A stretch of 64,000 bases of DNA, taken from the NCBI GenBank assembly GCA_030737875.1, contig CM060921.1, positions 401,242,192-401,306,191 on the forward strand. The letters run 5' to 3'. Shown here piece by piece: positions 37,524-50,676 of this stretch. The translations under genes and the position numbers were made by a program. The stretch comes from Allium sativum. Its lineage: Eukaryota; Streptophyta; Magnoliopsida; Asparagales; Amaryllidaceae. A model generated the notes under the pieces. It was not told where the DNA came from, made no database searches, and worked only from the letters and a program-made list of their open reading frames with translations. How positions within the stretch are numbered: the stretch's first letter is position 1; each line of letters opens with the position of its first letter.

Positions 37524-37543
37524 TGATGACGCGTCAATCATCA
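37524..37543 (-). other. Stem with self-complementary loop in E4 core
   Basis: TGATGA (37524-37529) pairs with TCATCA (37538-37543). The loop holds CGCG; opening the top pairs exposes GACGCGTC, an 8-base palindrome. Confidence 0.52.
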
Positions 37544-37742
37544 GAATCAGGTCCGGGCGACTAGAGTGTGATTCTATATCTATCCAGTATATTAAAACTT
37601 CGAATATACGTTCATGATGCGTATATACAAAACCTTTATATATTGGATTGTCCATATTCAAAATAAATAAATAATCAAATACGTTTAAAACGATTTAAAT
37701 TTCAAAACAAAATTGTTTTCATTTGAAAAATATACTCTTCAC

Positions 37743-37820
37743 ACTCGTTCTAGGATACTACTGATCCCATCTCTAACGAGTCATTCTAATTGGATATTAC
37801 TAATCCAATATCTGATGAAT
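37743..37820 (-). other. Two primer-site-proximal hairpins of E4
   Basis: Hairpin A: ACTCGTT (37743-37749)/AACGAGT (37775-37781) with inner GGAT/ATCC. Hairpin B: ATTC (37783-37786)/GAAT (37817-37820) with inner ATTGGAT (37789-37795)/ATCCAAT (37803-37809). E5 has the same tandem pair. Confidence 0.7.
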
Positions 37821-37869
37821 TCTTTCGTATGGTTCTAATGTGTCTTGTTCTCGAGCTCTGTAAACCAAA

Positions 37870-37881
37870 GCTCTGATACCA
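37870..37881 (-). other. tRNA-iMet primer binding site of E4
   Basis: GCTCTGATACCA on the plus strand, two bases before the right LTR at 37884. Confidence 0.9.
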
Positions 37882-37883
37882 AA

Positions 37884-40800
37884 TGTGACGACACGGAATT
37901 TCGCTCGATCTGAATCAGTCGTTAAACCGATCTAGACCGTTCGAAACCCCTGATCGTTGAGAACAGGACAAATCAGAACGCAAACAGAAGAACATTTCAT
38001 TGCTATTACAACAATTCCATAAGATACAAGAATATACAGAGTATAAATGAATAAATTACATTCGATAAATATCAGAGATTACATTAAATTACATAGCAGC
38101 GGAAAATAATACAAAGCACAACTGAAGGTGATATACGGATACAGAGCTTTCCGGATATCATTCCAGCTGTAAACTAGGATCCTGTGAATATAAATCTGCA
38201 AAACCAAAACTACTAGCTGCCCGTGTCGAAAATAGGGGCACCCAGAGTTTAGGTTAAAACAATAAACTCCAGGTCAGTCATGTGAGTGGTGTGAGAACTA
38301 AAACAGTTATTTAAAGCTTTACTTTAAAAGAGAGTAATTACAGGGACCACGCCATATAACACGGAACGGGTTTCCTCCCAAGAATACCAGTGCATAGAAT
38401 AAACAACGCAATGCTTTTTCGAAAAATGAGGCTGTTATAAGACCCAGGTCCCATCACACAATGCAATGCAAGCCGGAGGATAGGGTTTTACCTTATAATA
38501 GTCAAACATGCTTGATACGTTTAAAACAAATCATTTGATACTATAATAAGTGTATAGTGTCAAAACAATTTCAATCATAAATATAAATCATAGACGGCAT
38601 GAGTGCCCCATCCCACTATGTCGCCTTACTAGGCTCTACAAATAAAGCTGAAATACACGTATTGGAAATTGGATTTCCGTCATGAGTCGAGGCAAGGGGC
38701 AAGCTCCTCTCCGCGTTCGAGACACTCTAGCAAATGTCCCAGGGCTACGCACTCTGGGCGCCAACCCTTGGATGCTTCAGGGCCGGTCCTCACTTACGTT
38801 AGAGGATTGGCAATTCCTGAACACAGGTTTCCCGGTCATTACAGACCTATAATCGAGGCGCCTCGCATTCCAACAACCACAAAGGTGAAAAGTATATAAA
38901 TGTCAGGGCTGGTAAGTCACTGACACCACCAAAGCTAGAAAGAAACGTCGTGCTCTCCCTGCAGTCCATATCCCGTTTTTGACTCATACCGAGGTGTGAG
39001 GCTCGCGAATTCATGTTATACACAAAGCTACGCCACGTTGGCTGTGCTCTGATCATCAACCACAAGACTTTGCTTTTCAACAGAAGCCTTGATCCATGCA
39101 ACTCAGCATGTCACACAGGCAATTCATGCCATGCGATTGATATCTATCGATATATAACCTCTAAGCTCGTGTGTCTCAGAGAAGGGCGTTAAGCAAGAGA
39201 ATAAATTCTCCGCCGCCAAATAGATATATATTTAACAGAAATCAATCAACACAGAATAAAATCCAATGTCAGACACACAATCCATTTACAAGTCCGTTCT
39301 GGGTCTGAACGAAACCGGAGGCACTTTCCTCGCATATCCATCCATCTCCAAGTACGTCTGGACGACCACCAACTATTTCCATCCTCTTGGGTGTACAGCC
39401 CAATCAGGATCGTCAGTAATTATCCAAACGATGTGAAGACTTCTGGTCTTCAACCACCGTCTTCATCTTCGACATATCGTCGAATCGGTTATTCAGAATG
39501 GGTGTAAACCCGGCCTTTTCGAACAACCCGCGTATATTAAAAACAAATGTTACACAAACACAACATATGCCTCATTCCCATTCAGAATATTCTTTTATTC
39601 ACAAAATCACATTTTTAGGGAAAGGTTCCCATTAATTTTATCCAAGATAAATTCTTTCAAATTTATCCTTTAATCTTCCTTTGGATGTCATTTCAAACCA
39701 AATTATGGTTTTCCAAACTAGTCGAGATTAGCGAACCACAACGAAGTAATTATTTATTTTATTTCCCAATCCCAACCTATTCATCCCATGAAGCAAAACT
39801 GGTAGTACTCCATATCTAATACTATGGTGTTATCGGTAAAATTAATTACCATTTCACGTTCAAATCTAATTAAAGATTTAGCTATCGCTTTGGAGCAAAA
39901 CTGGCGATACCCCATTCTCGCTCATTTCTAAATTTGATAATTTAGATTATAGATTCACATTTCAACCTAATTGCAGATTCGTTAAAACTCCTTTTACTGG
40001 GTTAAAGAACTAGGTGTTACTTAAAACACAGTTCACGACAAACCCAAATCACATTCTATTTGTTATCGGGTTAAAGAACTAGTGTTATTTAAAACACCAT
40101 TCACGATAAACCCATTAATCAATTCTAGTTCAATTCAAATCAAATATATTAGGAATTCCGATTATTTAAAACCCCTTTTTAAATCTAATTTATTTATTTA
40201 AAAATAAAAACCCGGGTTTTAAATTTAGTTCAATCTAGTTCATTTCGATAAAAATCTATTTTTATCTTTTCAAATATGGAGTTTTTCACCCCAATTTTTC
40301 TCAAATCACTTCTTATGATTTTACACAAATTATTACTATTTTTAATAATTTTATCAAGGCCCGTACAGTCGATTTCCATCAACGGCCATCGAACTGCACT
40401 TATAGCGACCTTTTTCAAATTTGATTTAGACGTATCTCCAAATCCAACCGTTAGATTTTGAATTTCAAATATTGGTTAGAAAGCTTTTTTCGATACGAAC
40501 CCAACGGTTCCGGTTTTAGGAGAATCCGACGGTCGGATCTCCCGTAATGTCCGTTTGAAATAAATGGTCGAAATTTACGAACTGCCGCGGCGCGGCTCGT
40601 TCTATTCAGGCCATTATATTATATAATATATATAATATATATATTTCGTCGATTTCTATTTAAAACGAATTTTATAAATCGTTTTAATTTCATTTCAAAA
40701 ACAATTTCAACTTCCATTTCATTTCAAAGCAAAATTGAATTCTTCTTTACAAATTCGTTTTAAAATTCATTTCTACTCAATTCAATTTGAATTCACTTCA

Positions 40801-43800
40801 ATTCGCTTTCAATTCAATTTGAATTTGTTTTCAATTCAAATTGGTTTTCTATTCGTTTCAATTCAAATTGGTTTTCTATTCGTTTCAATTCAAATTGGTT
40901 TTCTATTCGATTCAATTCAAATTGGTTTTCTATTCGATTCAATTCAAATTACATTTCAAAATATTCGATTTCGAAATCACTTTTCAATATTCATTTCAAA
41001 ATGAATAAAGTCGATATAAATATCGTTCACGTCAAAATGGCGTCAATCTAATCAACACGGCTTCATATATTTCTATTTTCAAATATTCTATTTCAAATAT
41101 TTCTATTTCAAATAGTTTATTTCAAATATTTTATTTCAAATATTTCTATTTCAAATATTTTATTTCAAATATTTTATTTCAAATATTTTATTTCAAATAT
41201 TTTATTTCAAATATTTGTTATTATCAAAATATTTCGTTCAACACATGACTAGTCTCAACGGATGAGTACAGTCAACACATGAACCTTTATTTTATATTGA
41301 TAAAGATGTAAATTTTATTATTAAAATATTTCGTTCAACACATGACTAATCTCAACGGATGAGTATAGTCAACACATGAACCTTTATTTTATATTGATAA
41401 AGATGTAAATTTTATTATTAAAATATTTCGTTCAACACATGACTAATCTCAACGGATGAGTACAGTCAACACATGAACCTTTATTTTATATTGATAAAGA
41501 TGTAAATTTTATTATTAAAATATTTCGTTCAACACATGACTAATCTCAACGGATGAGTACAGTCAACACATGAACCTTTATTTTATATTGATAAAGTTGT
41601 AAATTTTATTATTAAAATATTTCGTTCAACACATGACTAATCTCAACGGATGAGTACAGTCAACACAAGAACCTTTATTTTATAATATTCTTTATTTTCT
41701 AAATTGGAATGAGGCCCAATCAATCACCATATAATATTAATTATATGGATTTTCATACATCACACGTATATAATAGCATTGAAAATAATCAACCATCAAT
41801 CAAAGTGCACTACACTGTATAAGCATCAAATATAGATATCTAACGCTTATAACAGCCTGTCAATCAATCGATCGACATATTTAATCAATCAGGATGAGTG
41901 AACTTCAAATTTCATCCCAACACCCGTGTGGGGTTTCAAACAATCAAACACAGATTTTATTTGTGCAGTTGGGCGATGTGTAAAATTTATCGTCCCAATC
42001 AATGTCCTTCAAATTGGTGTACATAAACAAACCATCCGGTTTGTAAATGAATATTTTATTTTATTCACTTCACTATATTCATATTCACGTTAAAAATTAT
42101 ATTTTTAACGATAAAACATTTTATTTTAACATATGAATTTCTATTCAGTTCATTCTTTAAATAAAATGATATTTTTATTTTCCTAACATATTTTAGAAAA
42201 TTTCGGCGGCATAACGGCACGATACTAGAAACGGGACGAGGCCTAGCCTTATCCCCGGTCTAGTGAAGGCCCACGCCATTCACACATCAATCAAATCCAC
42301 CAAACAATCAAATTCAAATCTAATCATCTAACTAATTTATGCAATCAAACAAACAAGTCCATGGTCTGTGGACGATTGTCTCGGGTGCTACTAAGCACCG
42401 TCTGCATCCTAGTATAAATATATATAACTAGAAATAGAAGTTGAAAGGTGAGAAATTCTCACCGAAAGCTATCCCAATTCCCACGACTCTTCATTTATAG
42501 AAATCTTTGCCATTCCCGCCTTTTGTCGCTTTCGTTGCCCGTATTCACTACATATGAAAAAAATCGAATTTTCACTTCGCTATTCAATATATAAAAATCG
42601 AATTTTTATTTTGCTATTCAATATATAAAAATCGAATTTTTATTTTGCTATTCAATATATAAAAATCGAATTTTTATTTTGCTATTCAATATATAAAAAT
42701 CGAATTTTTATTTTGCTATTCAATATATAAAAATCGAATTTTTATTACGATGTTATATAGATAAAAATTCCATTTCAAAAATATAGATTTCGCCTTTCTA
42801 CATATAAAGATTTTATCTTTTCAAGTATAAAGATCAAACCCTTTCAAATATATCATTATAAAAATCTCATTTTTATCCTTCTACAATATGAAAGATTATA
42901 TCTTTAATACTTTAAAAATATAAAAATCATATTTTTAATTCTTTAAAAATATAAAAATCATATTTTTATTCTCGCTAACTTCATATAAATAAAACCCGAA
43001 TCTTTATAACTCGTTATGCATGATAAAAATTATAACCTCATTGTCCTAAAAATTCATATTTTTATTTAAATAAAAATCTATACTTTTCATAATAAAAAAA
43101 ATCAAATCTTTTTGATTAACAAAATTAAATCTTTTGTAATTCAAAATCCAATCCTTTTTATTTATTTATAAAACAATGCATATTTTTAAAACAATTTCAT
43201 TTTTATAATTCCTCTTACAAGATAAAAATTATATTCTCATCGCCTTATACATATAAAAATTGAACCTTTATGCTATTAAAACTCGAAGTTTGAAGCTGTT
43301 AAAAAAAAAAACTTACTGCCAAAAAAAAAACTTACTGTCTAACGAAGAGGAGAGGCGCAAGGGGAGGGGAATCACGGCGCTCTCAGGCGAGGTGGGTGGC
43401 TGGCCACCGTCGGTCGTCTACAGGTGGTGGTGGCGCGTTCAGGGCCTTCGCGGTGGTTGTAGTCTTCGTCCATGGGGGGTTCGATTGGGGCTCAGTCGAT
43501 GGGAGAAGGGAGGCGCTGGACGGAGGGGGGGCGATGGCGAAGGTGGCGGAGCGCGACGGAGAGGTGGCGAGGGGGGTCTCGATCGCTTGGCGGCGCTAGG
43601 GTTGAGGAGCGACAGAACATTGAGGGTGACGGGTTCGATTTAGTTTTTTTTTCTTTTTTTTTCTCTTCTGAAACGAAATGGAAAGGGGAGGGGCCAACGT
43701 AATTTAAGGAGGAGGGAGAGAGAAGGTTTATTTTAATAGTTTTTTATTAATTTTAAATTCAAAAAGTTGACTTTCACATACGACCTCGAAACGAGGCCCA

Positions 43801-44632
43801 CCGCCTGTCGTCCATAGTGTTTTACCCCCATTCCGAACACAATGGGATATGTATCGCAAGCTGATTCGATCATTTCGATCTGTTTTCGTCAAATTTACAT
43901 TTAAATCACAATATTGAATTTTAAACGTACATTTCAAATTACCGGGGTCACATAACAACTTTATAAATTCCAAAAAAATATTTTCTAGCTTCGTATTGAC
44001 GATACGGTCCTAACAAAACTAGTTTCATCAAATTCTGAGACCGTATGAAATATGGCCAATTTCCAGTCGATTAAAATCAACTGAAACTGGTCAAACGCGT
44101 TTTCCTTTTCCACGCTTACATATTGATTCGAAAAATTATGAAATTTGGAATCTAGCAATAATTTGACACTGCGGATCCAACAAAAGTGGTTTCGTCGAAA
44201 TCTGAGGTCGACTGCAAAATTTCCATTTTTAAGGGCCTGAATTCCATAGCGACTATTCAGAATTTTCAACTGGACATATCTTTTGATTCCCGCTATGAAA
44301 TTTTGATTTTTCGGATTCGTTGGAAAGATATTATCAAATAGATCCTAATGCTTTTGGTTTCACTAAAATCCGGATTGTTTTGCACCCGGTACATTCAATT
44401 GAAGTTTGAAATCGAATTATCGAACTACCGCGCCATTTTCAATTCCATTTATAATTATATATAAATATTTATATTCTAACGACGGCGTATATAATATATA
44501 CGTTCTAATTATATTCAAAATAAATTTTCTCGTCGATATTATTTAAAATCATCTATTTTAAATATTCAAAATTTGCTAAAATTGCCAAAATAAAAAAATT
44601 TTAAACTGGTTCAGAATTTCCGGGTTATTACA
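37884..44632 (-). repeat. E4 5' LTR (6.7 kb)
   Basis: Near-identical partner of 30118-36844, ending TTATTACA before AATGT. Contains the stem-loop 38432-38501 (right arm CTTATAATAG), the 97-bp array at 41235-41685 (five units), five 34-bp units near 42578-42745 and the GC-rich island at 43340-43700. Copy-number differences in the short repeats are the main LTR-LTR length differences. Confidence 0.95.
41235..41685. repeat. 97-bp minisatellite in E4 5' LTR
   Basis: Units start at 41235, 41332, 41429, 41526 and 41623. Same copy number as the other LTR, so the array predates the insertion. Confidence 0.92.
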
Positions 44633-44637
44633 AATGT
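44633..44637. other. Target site duplication of E4, right copy (AATGT)
   Basis: Matches 30113-30117. Confidence 0.93.
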
Positions 44638-47600
44638 ATCCTAGCCAGCATAATGCCCCATCCCATTATACTGACAATCCTGTCGGTAACCAGCAAGCTA
44701 TACAATCAAAACCGTACGGGCTCGTAGTGGAGATTTGGTTTCGAACATGATGGTTCCTGGTACGAAAGATCATTCGTGGGCTCACAAACTTTCTTGCGCG
44801 CATCATCCCAGTACTCGCGGATAACGTCCAGACTCAGACTCTATTATACTAATCCACCATACATGAATCAGAGTACCTAACAAATAGCGTCCCAGACTGG
44901 GGACTTCGCAGTACCCTTTCATCATCACATCCCGGTGCACCGAACATACGAAACGAACATAAAAATCTGACCACTAGTTTACCATCAATCCGGGGTGTGA
45001 GGTTCGTCGAGGTCACGATACACACAAAGCTACGCTTAGATAAGCCATGCTTTGATCATCCAAAGATCATCACATAACTTAAGTATGCTACACTATCCAT
45101 TCACTACACATCACTGATTTCTATCAGTATATAACCTCTAAGCTCATACGTCTTAGAGAAGGGTGTGAAGCAAGAGAATAAATTCTCCGCCACCAAGCAG
45201 ATATATATTAATAAAGATCAGTGCTACATAGTCAATTACAATGTCAGACACACAATCCATACATGTACGTTCTAGGTCTGAACGAAACAACAATCCGGAA
45301 TTCCTTCACATACGTCCGGGCTTCTTGCCACTTAGCTGATATACAAAATCCATTTGCGAATGGGAGCCAGCCATTCGAGACATTCAGCAAGTCGTCCTTA
45401 CGACACGAAGGGTCTCGGTCTTCAATGCCGCCTCCAATGTCTTCAATTGCTCCATAACGTCGTATTATTACTTGGAATGGTTTTCAAACATAATTATGAT
45501 CCCGGTCTTTCCAAATAATAAGAGCAATTAAAAACACAATCACGGAACACACAAGCTTTCTACCAAATCTCCTTCCATTTTGGATTTCGTTAAATTAAAT
45601 TTCTTTAAATCTATTCTCAAATTACCTTTAACAAAATCCATATTTAACCCTTCTTCTTTAAAACACATCCCTTAAATCCAAGATAATCTAGCCCCAAAAT
45701 TTTCCGTTTGATAACTCGTTATCAAAAATCTAGTTTCCTTTGAAAACCCTTACCCCACATTTCAACCCTAGTTTCCAATTAAATTGATTTTCCAACATTC
45801 CATTCTTTAACCTTAACTAAAAGATTATACTTTCTTTCCAATGTCTCACTTTTAATTTCCTCAAATCAAAGATCTGATCAAATCCACAAATTACGATATG
45901 AATTTCCGTAACTCAATCTCATTGGGTTTCAAGAATGATATTACTGAAGATATGATTCACGACAAAACCCAAATCAATTGATATTGAACATAAGTTACAC
46001 AAAAATTGTATCTACTTATATTCGATATCAATTCTCACAATGAAGGAATTCTATAAGTGGAATAACGATATAAAAATATCTTCCAAATTCCTCAAATAGT
46101 ATACATTTACACAACAGAATTTCATATCAAATATCTGAAGATTATTTCTATCCAACTTATCCCAGTCAACTTAGGAAACTCATATCTTAATTGAAAGATT
46201 TATTCAACTCTTTGACTTTAGATCTGGATAGAAATACCATCAACTTATACTTAATATTAATCTCGATATCCAACTCACACTATAAGCGGAATAATGGTGA
46301 ACTACCTTTTTAATTCCTCCAATAGTAAGAATCATCATCTACCGGATTAATATCAAACATCCGAAGATTTATCTCCAACCATATCCAATTATTTAAAATT
46401 GAAAACCCGTATTAGTATCAATTTAAATTCCATATAAAATATTTCCAATACTTTTGAAACTTTGAAATCATTCCACAAATCATTTAAAAATGATTACTTG
46501 TAGTTCGGAAAATAGTTTGCGGGTTAAAAACTTCAAAATAGATTGTTTTCGAAGAAAGCGTTATAATAGTGTTTTCAAAAGCGTTACAAAACGGTTATCT
46601 TAAATACTTCGATCAAAATATCACTTTTCTTAGTCAAACTTAAACTTTACAATTCAAAACATTTTTTACAAAATTTGTAATGATTTTACCATTTTTTTTC
46701 ATATTTTTAGAAACATTAAAAAATTGATGTTTATGGTTATGGTTGATAACTTCTCTTACAACGATCTTTTCAAAAATGGTTTTAAACATAAATTGAAAAA
46801 TATAACTCGAATTTAAAATCTGCTTTCGCTCATTTAAAAGCACTTATTAATATAAATCATTTGTTTTTCGTTTCTTGGAAATCCGATTTAGATTGCAAAA
46901 GTTATAAACGTTTAAAGTTGCATCTAAAATACGTAAATTGCTGTTATGCAACAAACTCTATTTTGACCATAATAACCATTATTCTAAGATACTTCAAAAT
47001 ATCTTAGAAAACCATTATATCCTTATATAACCCTTTTAAAATCATTTAAATTTACTTTCCAAATTATTTTGGATCTAAAATTCAACTTTCAAAAATTCCA
47101 ATTTATTTCTAAATTCAAATAACTTCAAATTAACCTTCCCATTCGTCGGATCCGTTAGGGATAGCTAGGGAGAGCAGGAAACTTTATTTCCAAACCCAAG
47201 CCTAAACACTATCCTCTCTGTCATCCTAGAATGTTCCGGTATTTATTTATTCATTTAAAGGACTTTAACAATATATATGAATTCATACATATGGTGTTTT
47301 CCAATTATTAACCTTCAATTTCAATAATGATATTGCTTTTAATTATGAAGGAGATTTGTCGATCAACAATGTGATACCATAATTCTTATGTCATAGTGTG
47401 TGCAAAACAACATCAACAACCATTTAAACATCCATAGCAACCATCATCAACATGATTAAATAATCGTAATTGTGCACAAGCATTATAACACTAACGCTTA
47501 ATAGTGTGTGTTCTAAACTTCGCATCCATCATCCATCACAACAAAAATCAATCATCATTAACCAATAATAATTCATCACTATATTTAAATTAGTCTAGCT

Positions 47601-48291
47601 ACTAATTAAATACATATACCGTGGTTAAAGACTTCTCACCTATCAGCTTTCCAAATCTTCATGGTTGGCGAGCCTAGCTAAGCGAACCATCGGACAGTAT
47701 TTCAGCGCAACGTCTTCTTCACCAAAATATATATAATATAATATACACTAATCTCTCTTTATATTATAAGAGGAGGAGAAGAATGATGAACTTTGGCAAG
47801 GTGGTGGTGGAAAAGAGGAAGACCTATGCCATGGAAACCGTGGCCATAAGCTTTAAGAAGAAGGTGGAAAGGAGGAAACGGAAATGGAATGGTAAAAAAT
47901 GGAGAAAGAGCCTCCTTATATAGGAAAGGAGGAGTAAGGAGGTAAAGAAACATAAGGGGCAAGTGGCAATCATGCATGAAAGGGAGCATGCATAAAGACA
48001 AGTGTCTTAACCCTTGTCTTAAGAAGAAAAAAGAACTTTTGGTAGCACTTTCTTTTAAATGTTATGAAAACTAAAGGCAACACTTAATTCTAACGCTACT
48101 AATTCATGTTATGGTTTGACAAATCCGATTAAACGACAAATAGTATCAATAAATCCAAACTCATTGATAATCATTCTCGTTTATAATTCATGGAAAATCT
48201 ATCATATAGCTTATCAAAATTATTAAATACTCTTAACCATATATATTTATATCAAATTCAAATTAAGTAATAAAAATTCTGGTTCATTACA
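44638..48291 (-). repeat. E6: minus-oriented LTR remnant, right piece
   Basis: Continues 29872-30117 across E4. It shows the family blocks in order: GCCCCATCCCATTATACTG (near 44652), GGGGTGTGAGGTTCG with ACACAAAGCTACGC (near 44990-45030), AACCTCTAAGCTC...AGAGAAGGG, ATGTCAGACACACAATCC (45241) and GGTCTGAACGAAAC. A long diverged AT-rich middle follows, then a minus-strand donor-like site (TAGGTGAGAAG near 47630), and a TATA box at 47916. The likely end is GGTTCATTACA at 48291, after which no polypurine tract follows, as expected for an outer LTR end. The right boundary is less sure than the left. Confidence 0.65.
47916..47923 (-). promoter_or_regulatory. TATA box of E6 LTR
   Basis: Minus strand CTATATAAGG, a good plant TATA box, about 375 bases from the proposed LTR end at 48291. 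A purine-rich (plus) segment follows downstream at 47760-47900, as in the start regions of the other LTRs. Confidence 0.5.
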
Positions 48292-49076
48292 TAACATTTG
48301 TTAATCTTTTGTCCAGCAATTGCCTATATTTTTAACGCCTAAACCCTAATGAATTTCTGAAACGCGACGACCTATATCTGGATACTGAAAGTTAAATAAA
48401 ATTTAAGACATGACAACCAACTTTAATGTGTGAAAATAAAACATAATCTACAATTTTGAAAAAGTGAGGGATAACTTTATTAGAACACTTGACCGATTTT
48501 ACTCTATTTTGGATTAAATGTTATTTACTATGAAAAGTGATTTTATTAGATGTTTTGATTCAAAGGAAAAGAAAGGTATCAGTCGCTTTTGATATAGTTT
48601 TTTAGCAATGAACTTATAATTTTGGAAAAATTATTTGTCTATAAATTAGCTATTTTATAGAATATATATCCAATCGGTTGATAATGTGTTGTATTTCATT
48701 TTGTACATTGATCAATTGTTAATGCACACGCTGATTTGTTATCATATAACACTACGACATTAGGGATTTAAAAATTGTTAACAATTTATGATTGTTCCAA
48801 CTATGAAATGTATGTGCAATTTTAATTAACTCTTAGCAAGAATGGAAAAAATGACATTTATATATGGATGGCTGTGGTACTCATGGTTATCAATAAAATT
48901 ATGTTCATATCAAATAACAATAATTTGTAGATGTTTTCATAAAATTATTTACTCTCACCTTCAAATCTTTAAACTACTCCAAATAAATTACTTCGTTTGT
49001 GAATACTTTTTTATAAAATTTCATTACATAGAATATATAACAACAAACCCATGTGCGTAGCACGGGTTCACACTAG
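48292..49076 (+). mobile_element. Probable Helitron 3' end (5' part not identified)
   Basis: 49046-49068 folds as AACCC-(AT)-GTGC-GTA-GCAC-GGGTT, followed by CACA and then CTAG (49073-49076) with T next. A hairpin a few bases before a terminal CTRR, with insertion before T, is the Helitron 3' signature, and this hairpin resembles those of many plant Helitrons. The rest of the stretch is AT-rich with no Rep/helicase coding, so it would be non-autonomous. A beginning may lie beyond E6, which appears to have inserted into it. Confidence 0.55.
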
Positions 49077-49913
49077 TATATTTGTATATTCAGGTCGAAA
49101 TGAAATACAAGCAAAGAGTTGGTTTTAGACTTAACAACCCATTATGTTATATTGGTCGTCTGTTACAAATGCTCATTTTTCACTTCTATTTACCTTAGTA
49201 AATGCATCTCTACTATCATGTTTGTTGCCACCACTACTGCTGATGTACTGGTGCTAACAGGAGAGTTTTCTTACCTAAATTATACTACTGTTGTTTTGAA
49301 ATTTTTGTACACTGGTTAAACTTTTCAGTTCACATGTTTTGTTTCCAAAGTTACATAAGGATTTAACTAAGATTTTCAAACATATATCCTCATACTTATA
49401 TTTTCCTAAATTATATAAACAAAACAATTTCAAATGGGAAAAACATGGGAGAGTTTGCTTACCCAGAACTGCTCATTGTTTTAGTTTCAAATGCCCTATT
49501 TATTCTCAGCATTCGCTCCAGTTCTCTCAGCCATTTGAGGCTTTGTAGCATACAACCATGACATTGTAGTACACATATGTGTACTCATTCCTGTGAAGAC
49601 ACTATAAAGAGTAGGCTGTCTTACTGTCTAGACAATATGTAATTTCATTTGATTATCCATTACAAAGCTAATTTATAGTTGTGTCAACATGGTACACTGC
49701 TTATACGCATATGTTTACAAAAAGAATAAAAACTTAGCTATTAAGTTTTAGCAGACTTGTTGATTGAAAAGAAGTATATCTAGGTAGCTAGTTCCTAGCT
49801 GTTGTGCAGTTGAAAAGAGGTCGGGGGAAAATCTTTCACTTGATCTTCTGCATAGCTATTCCAATAGTTGTATGCTTATAGCTCACCCCATGTGAAAAGG
49901 ACTGTAAATATTT
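49077..49913. other. Unassigned stretch between the Helitron end and E5
   Basis: No LTR blocks, no inverted termini and no convincing coding frame. Two similar segments, GAGAGTTTTCTTACC (49261) and GAGAGTTTGCTTACCC (49449), each followed by a TTGTTTT..A stretch, suggest an old internal duplication of about 190 bases. It may be original host DNA. TATTT (49909-49913) is the left target duplication of E5. Confidence 0.5.
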
Positions 49914-50606
49914 TGTGACGATCCCAAAATCCGAGGGGCGGTATTAAGGATAATCATTAGGAAATAACACATTAATCATCATAGCAGAGTACAGATAATA
50001 GCAGAAACAATAAATAAAACAATTTTACATGGATATGACAGCGGAATCACAACATGTAGGAATATCAGAATAGCATAACGTGGGATATACTTAGTAAATA
50101 AAAGGAAAGTGATCAGTCATCATCGCCAGAGGCGGAATACATACATGCAGTGAGACATAATAAGGGTATCAGTCTACAACGCCGAAGGCGGAATACATAT
50201 ACATATAGTGAGAAATACGGAAAGTAAATCAGTCTGCATCGCCAGTGGCGGAATCATAATATGTATACAGTAATGGCGGAAAATATCAAAGTCATCTCTA
50301 TGAAGTCAGCCTCGCCATGAGCCAAAAATGCACTCTATGCAGCAGTGCAGAACCAAAAACCACCTGTCACCTGTGTACTAGGCTGCCCGTGTGAAAATAA
50401 GGGCACCCGCGTTTGCAAAGTGAAACAAACAACGAGTCAGTCATGGGGACTGGTATGAGGAATATATTTAACAGTTAATCAACAGTAAATAGCAAATCAT
50501 AGGACCACGCCACTTTCGCGGAACGGGTTTACTCCAGTGATTGCTAGTGCATTTAAAACAAGGTAAATTCTTTTAAAACAACGCAATGCTTTTAGAAAGA
50601 ATGAAG

Positions 50607-50676
50607 CCATTATAAGACTCAGGTCCCATCACACAATGCAACGCAAGCCGGAGGATAGAGTTTTACCTTATAAGGG
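50607..50676 (-). other. U5 stem-loop of E5 (copy 1)
   Basis: CCATTATAAG (50607-50616) with CTTATAAGGG (50667-50676), one mismatch, and inner ACTC (50617)/GAGT (50658). E4 and Q have ACCC/GGGT at the inner stem. Copy 2 is at 61847-61916. Confidence 0.65.

Larger units (their letters stand above)
36845..37883 (-). other. E4 non-coding core (1039 bp)
   Basis: From right to left: primer site, two hairpins (37743-37820), stem with CGCG loop (37524-37543), a block shared with E1 (AGCCAAGCGGCT... and TTTGTCGGGCA near 37175), the GAAAAATTTCGCCATAACC block near 37000, and polypurine tract. Small frames in it are unsupported. Confidence 0.88.
30118..44632 (-). mobile_element. E4: complete non-autonomous LTR retrotransposon (14,515 bp)
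   Basis: LTRs 30118-36844 (6727 bp) and 37884-44632 (6749 bp) enclose a 1039-bp core with polypurine tract on the left and tRNA-iMet primer site on the right, so sense is minus. AATGT flanks both ends. There is no gag or pol. It is inserted in the E6 LTR in the same orientation. Over nine tenths of the element is LTR, which is extreme for a plant retrotransposon. The LTRs differ by scattered substitutions and by repeat copy number. Confidence 0.95.

Noticed and set aside
47752..49076. Helitron beginning at TCTCTCTTTATATTATAAG (47752)
   Set aside because: This would cut through the E6 promoter region, which has a TATA box at 47916 and the family layout. I kept only the 3' end.
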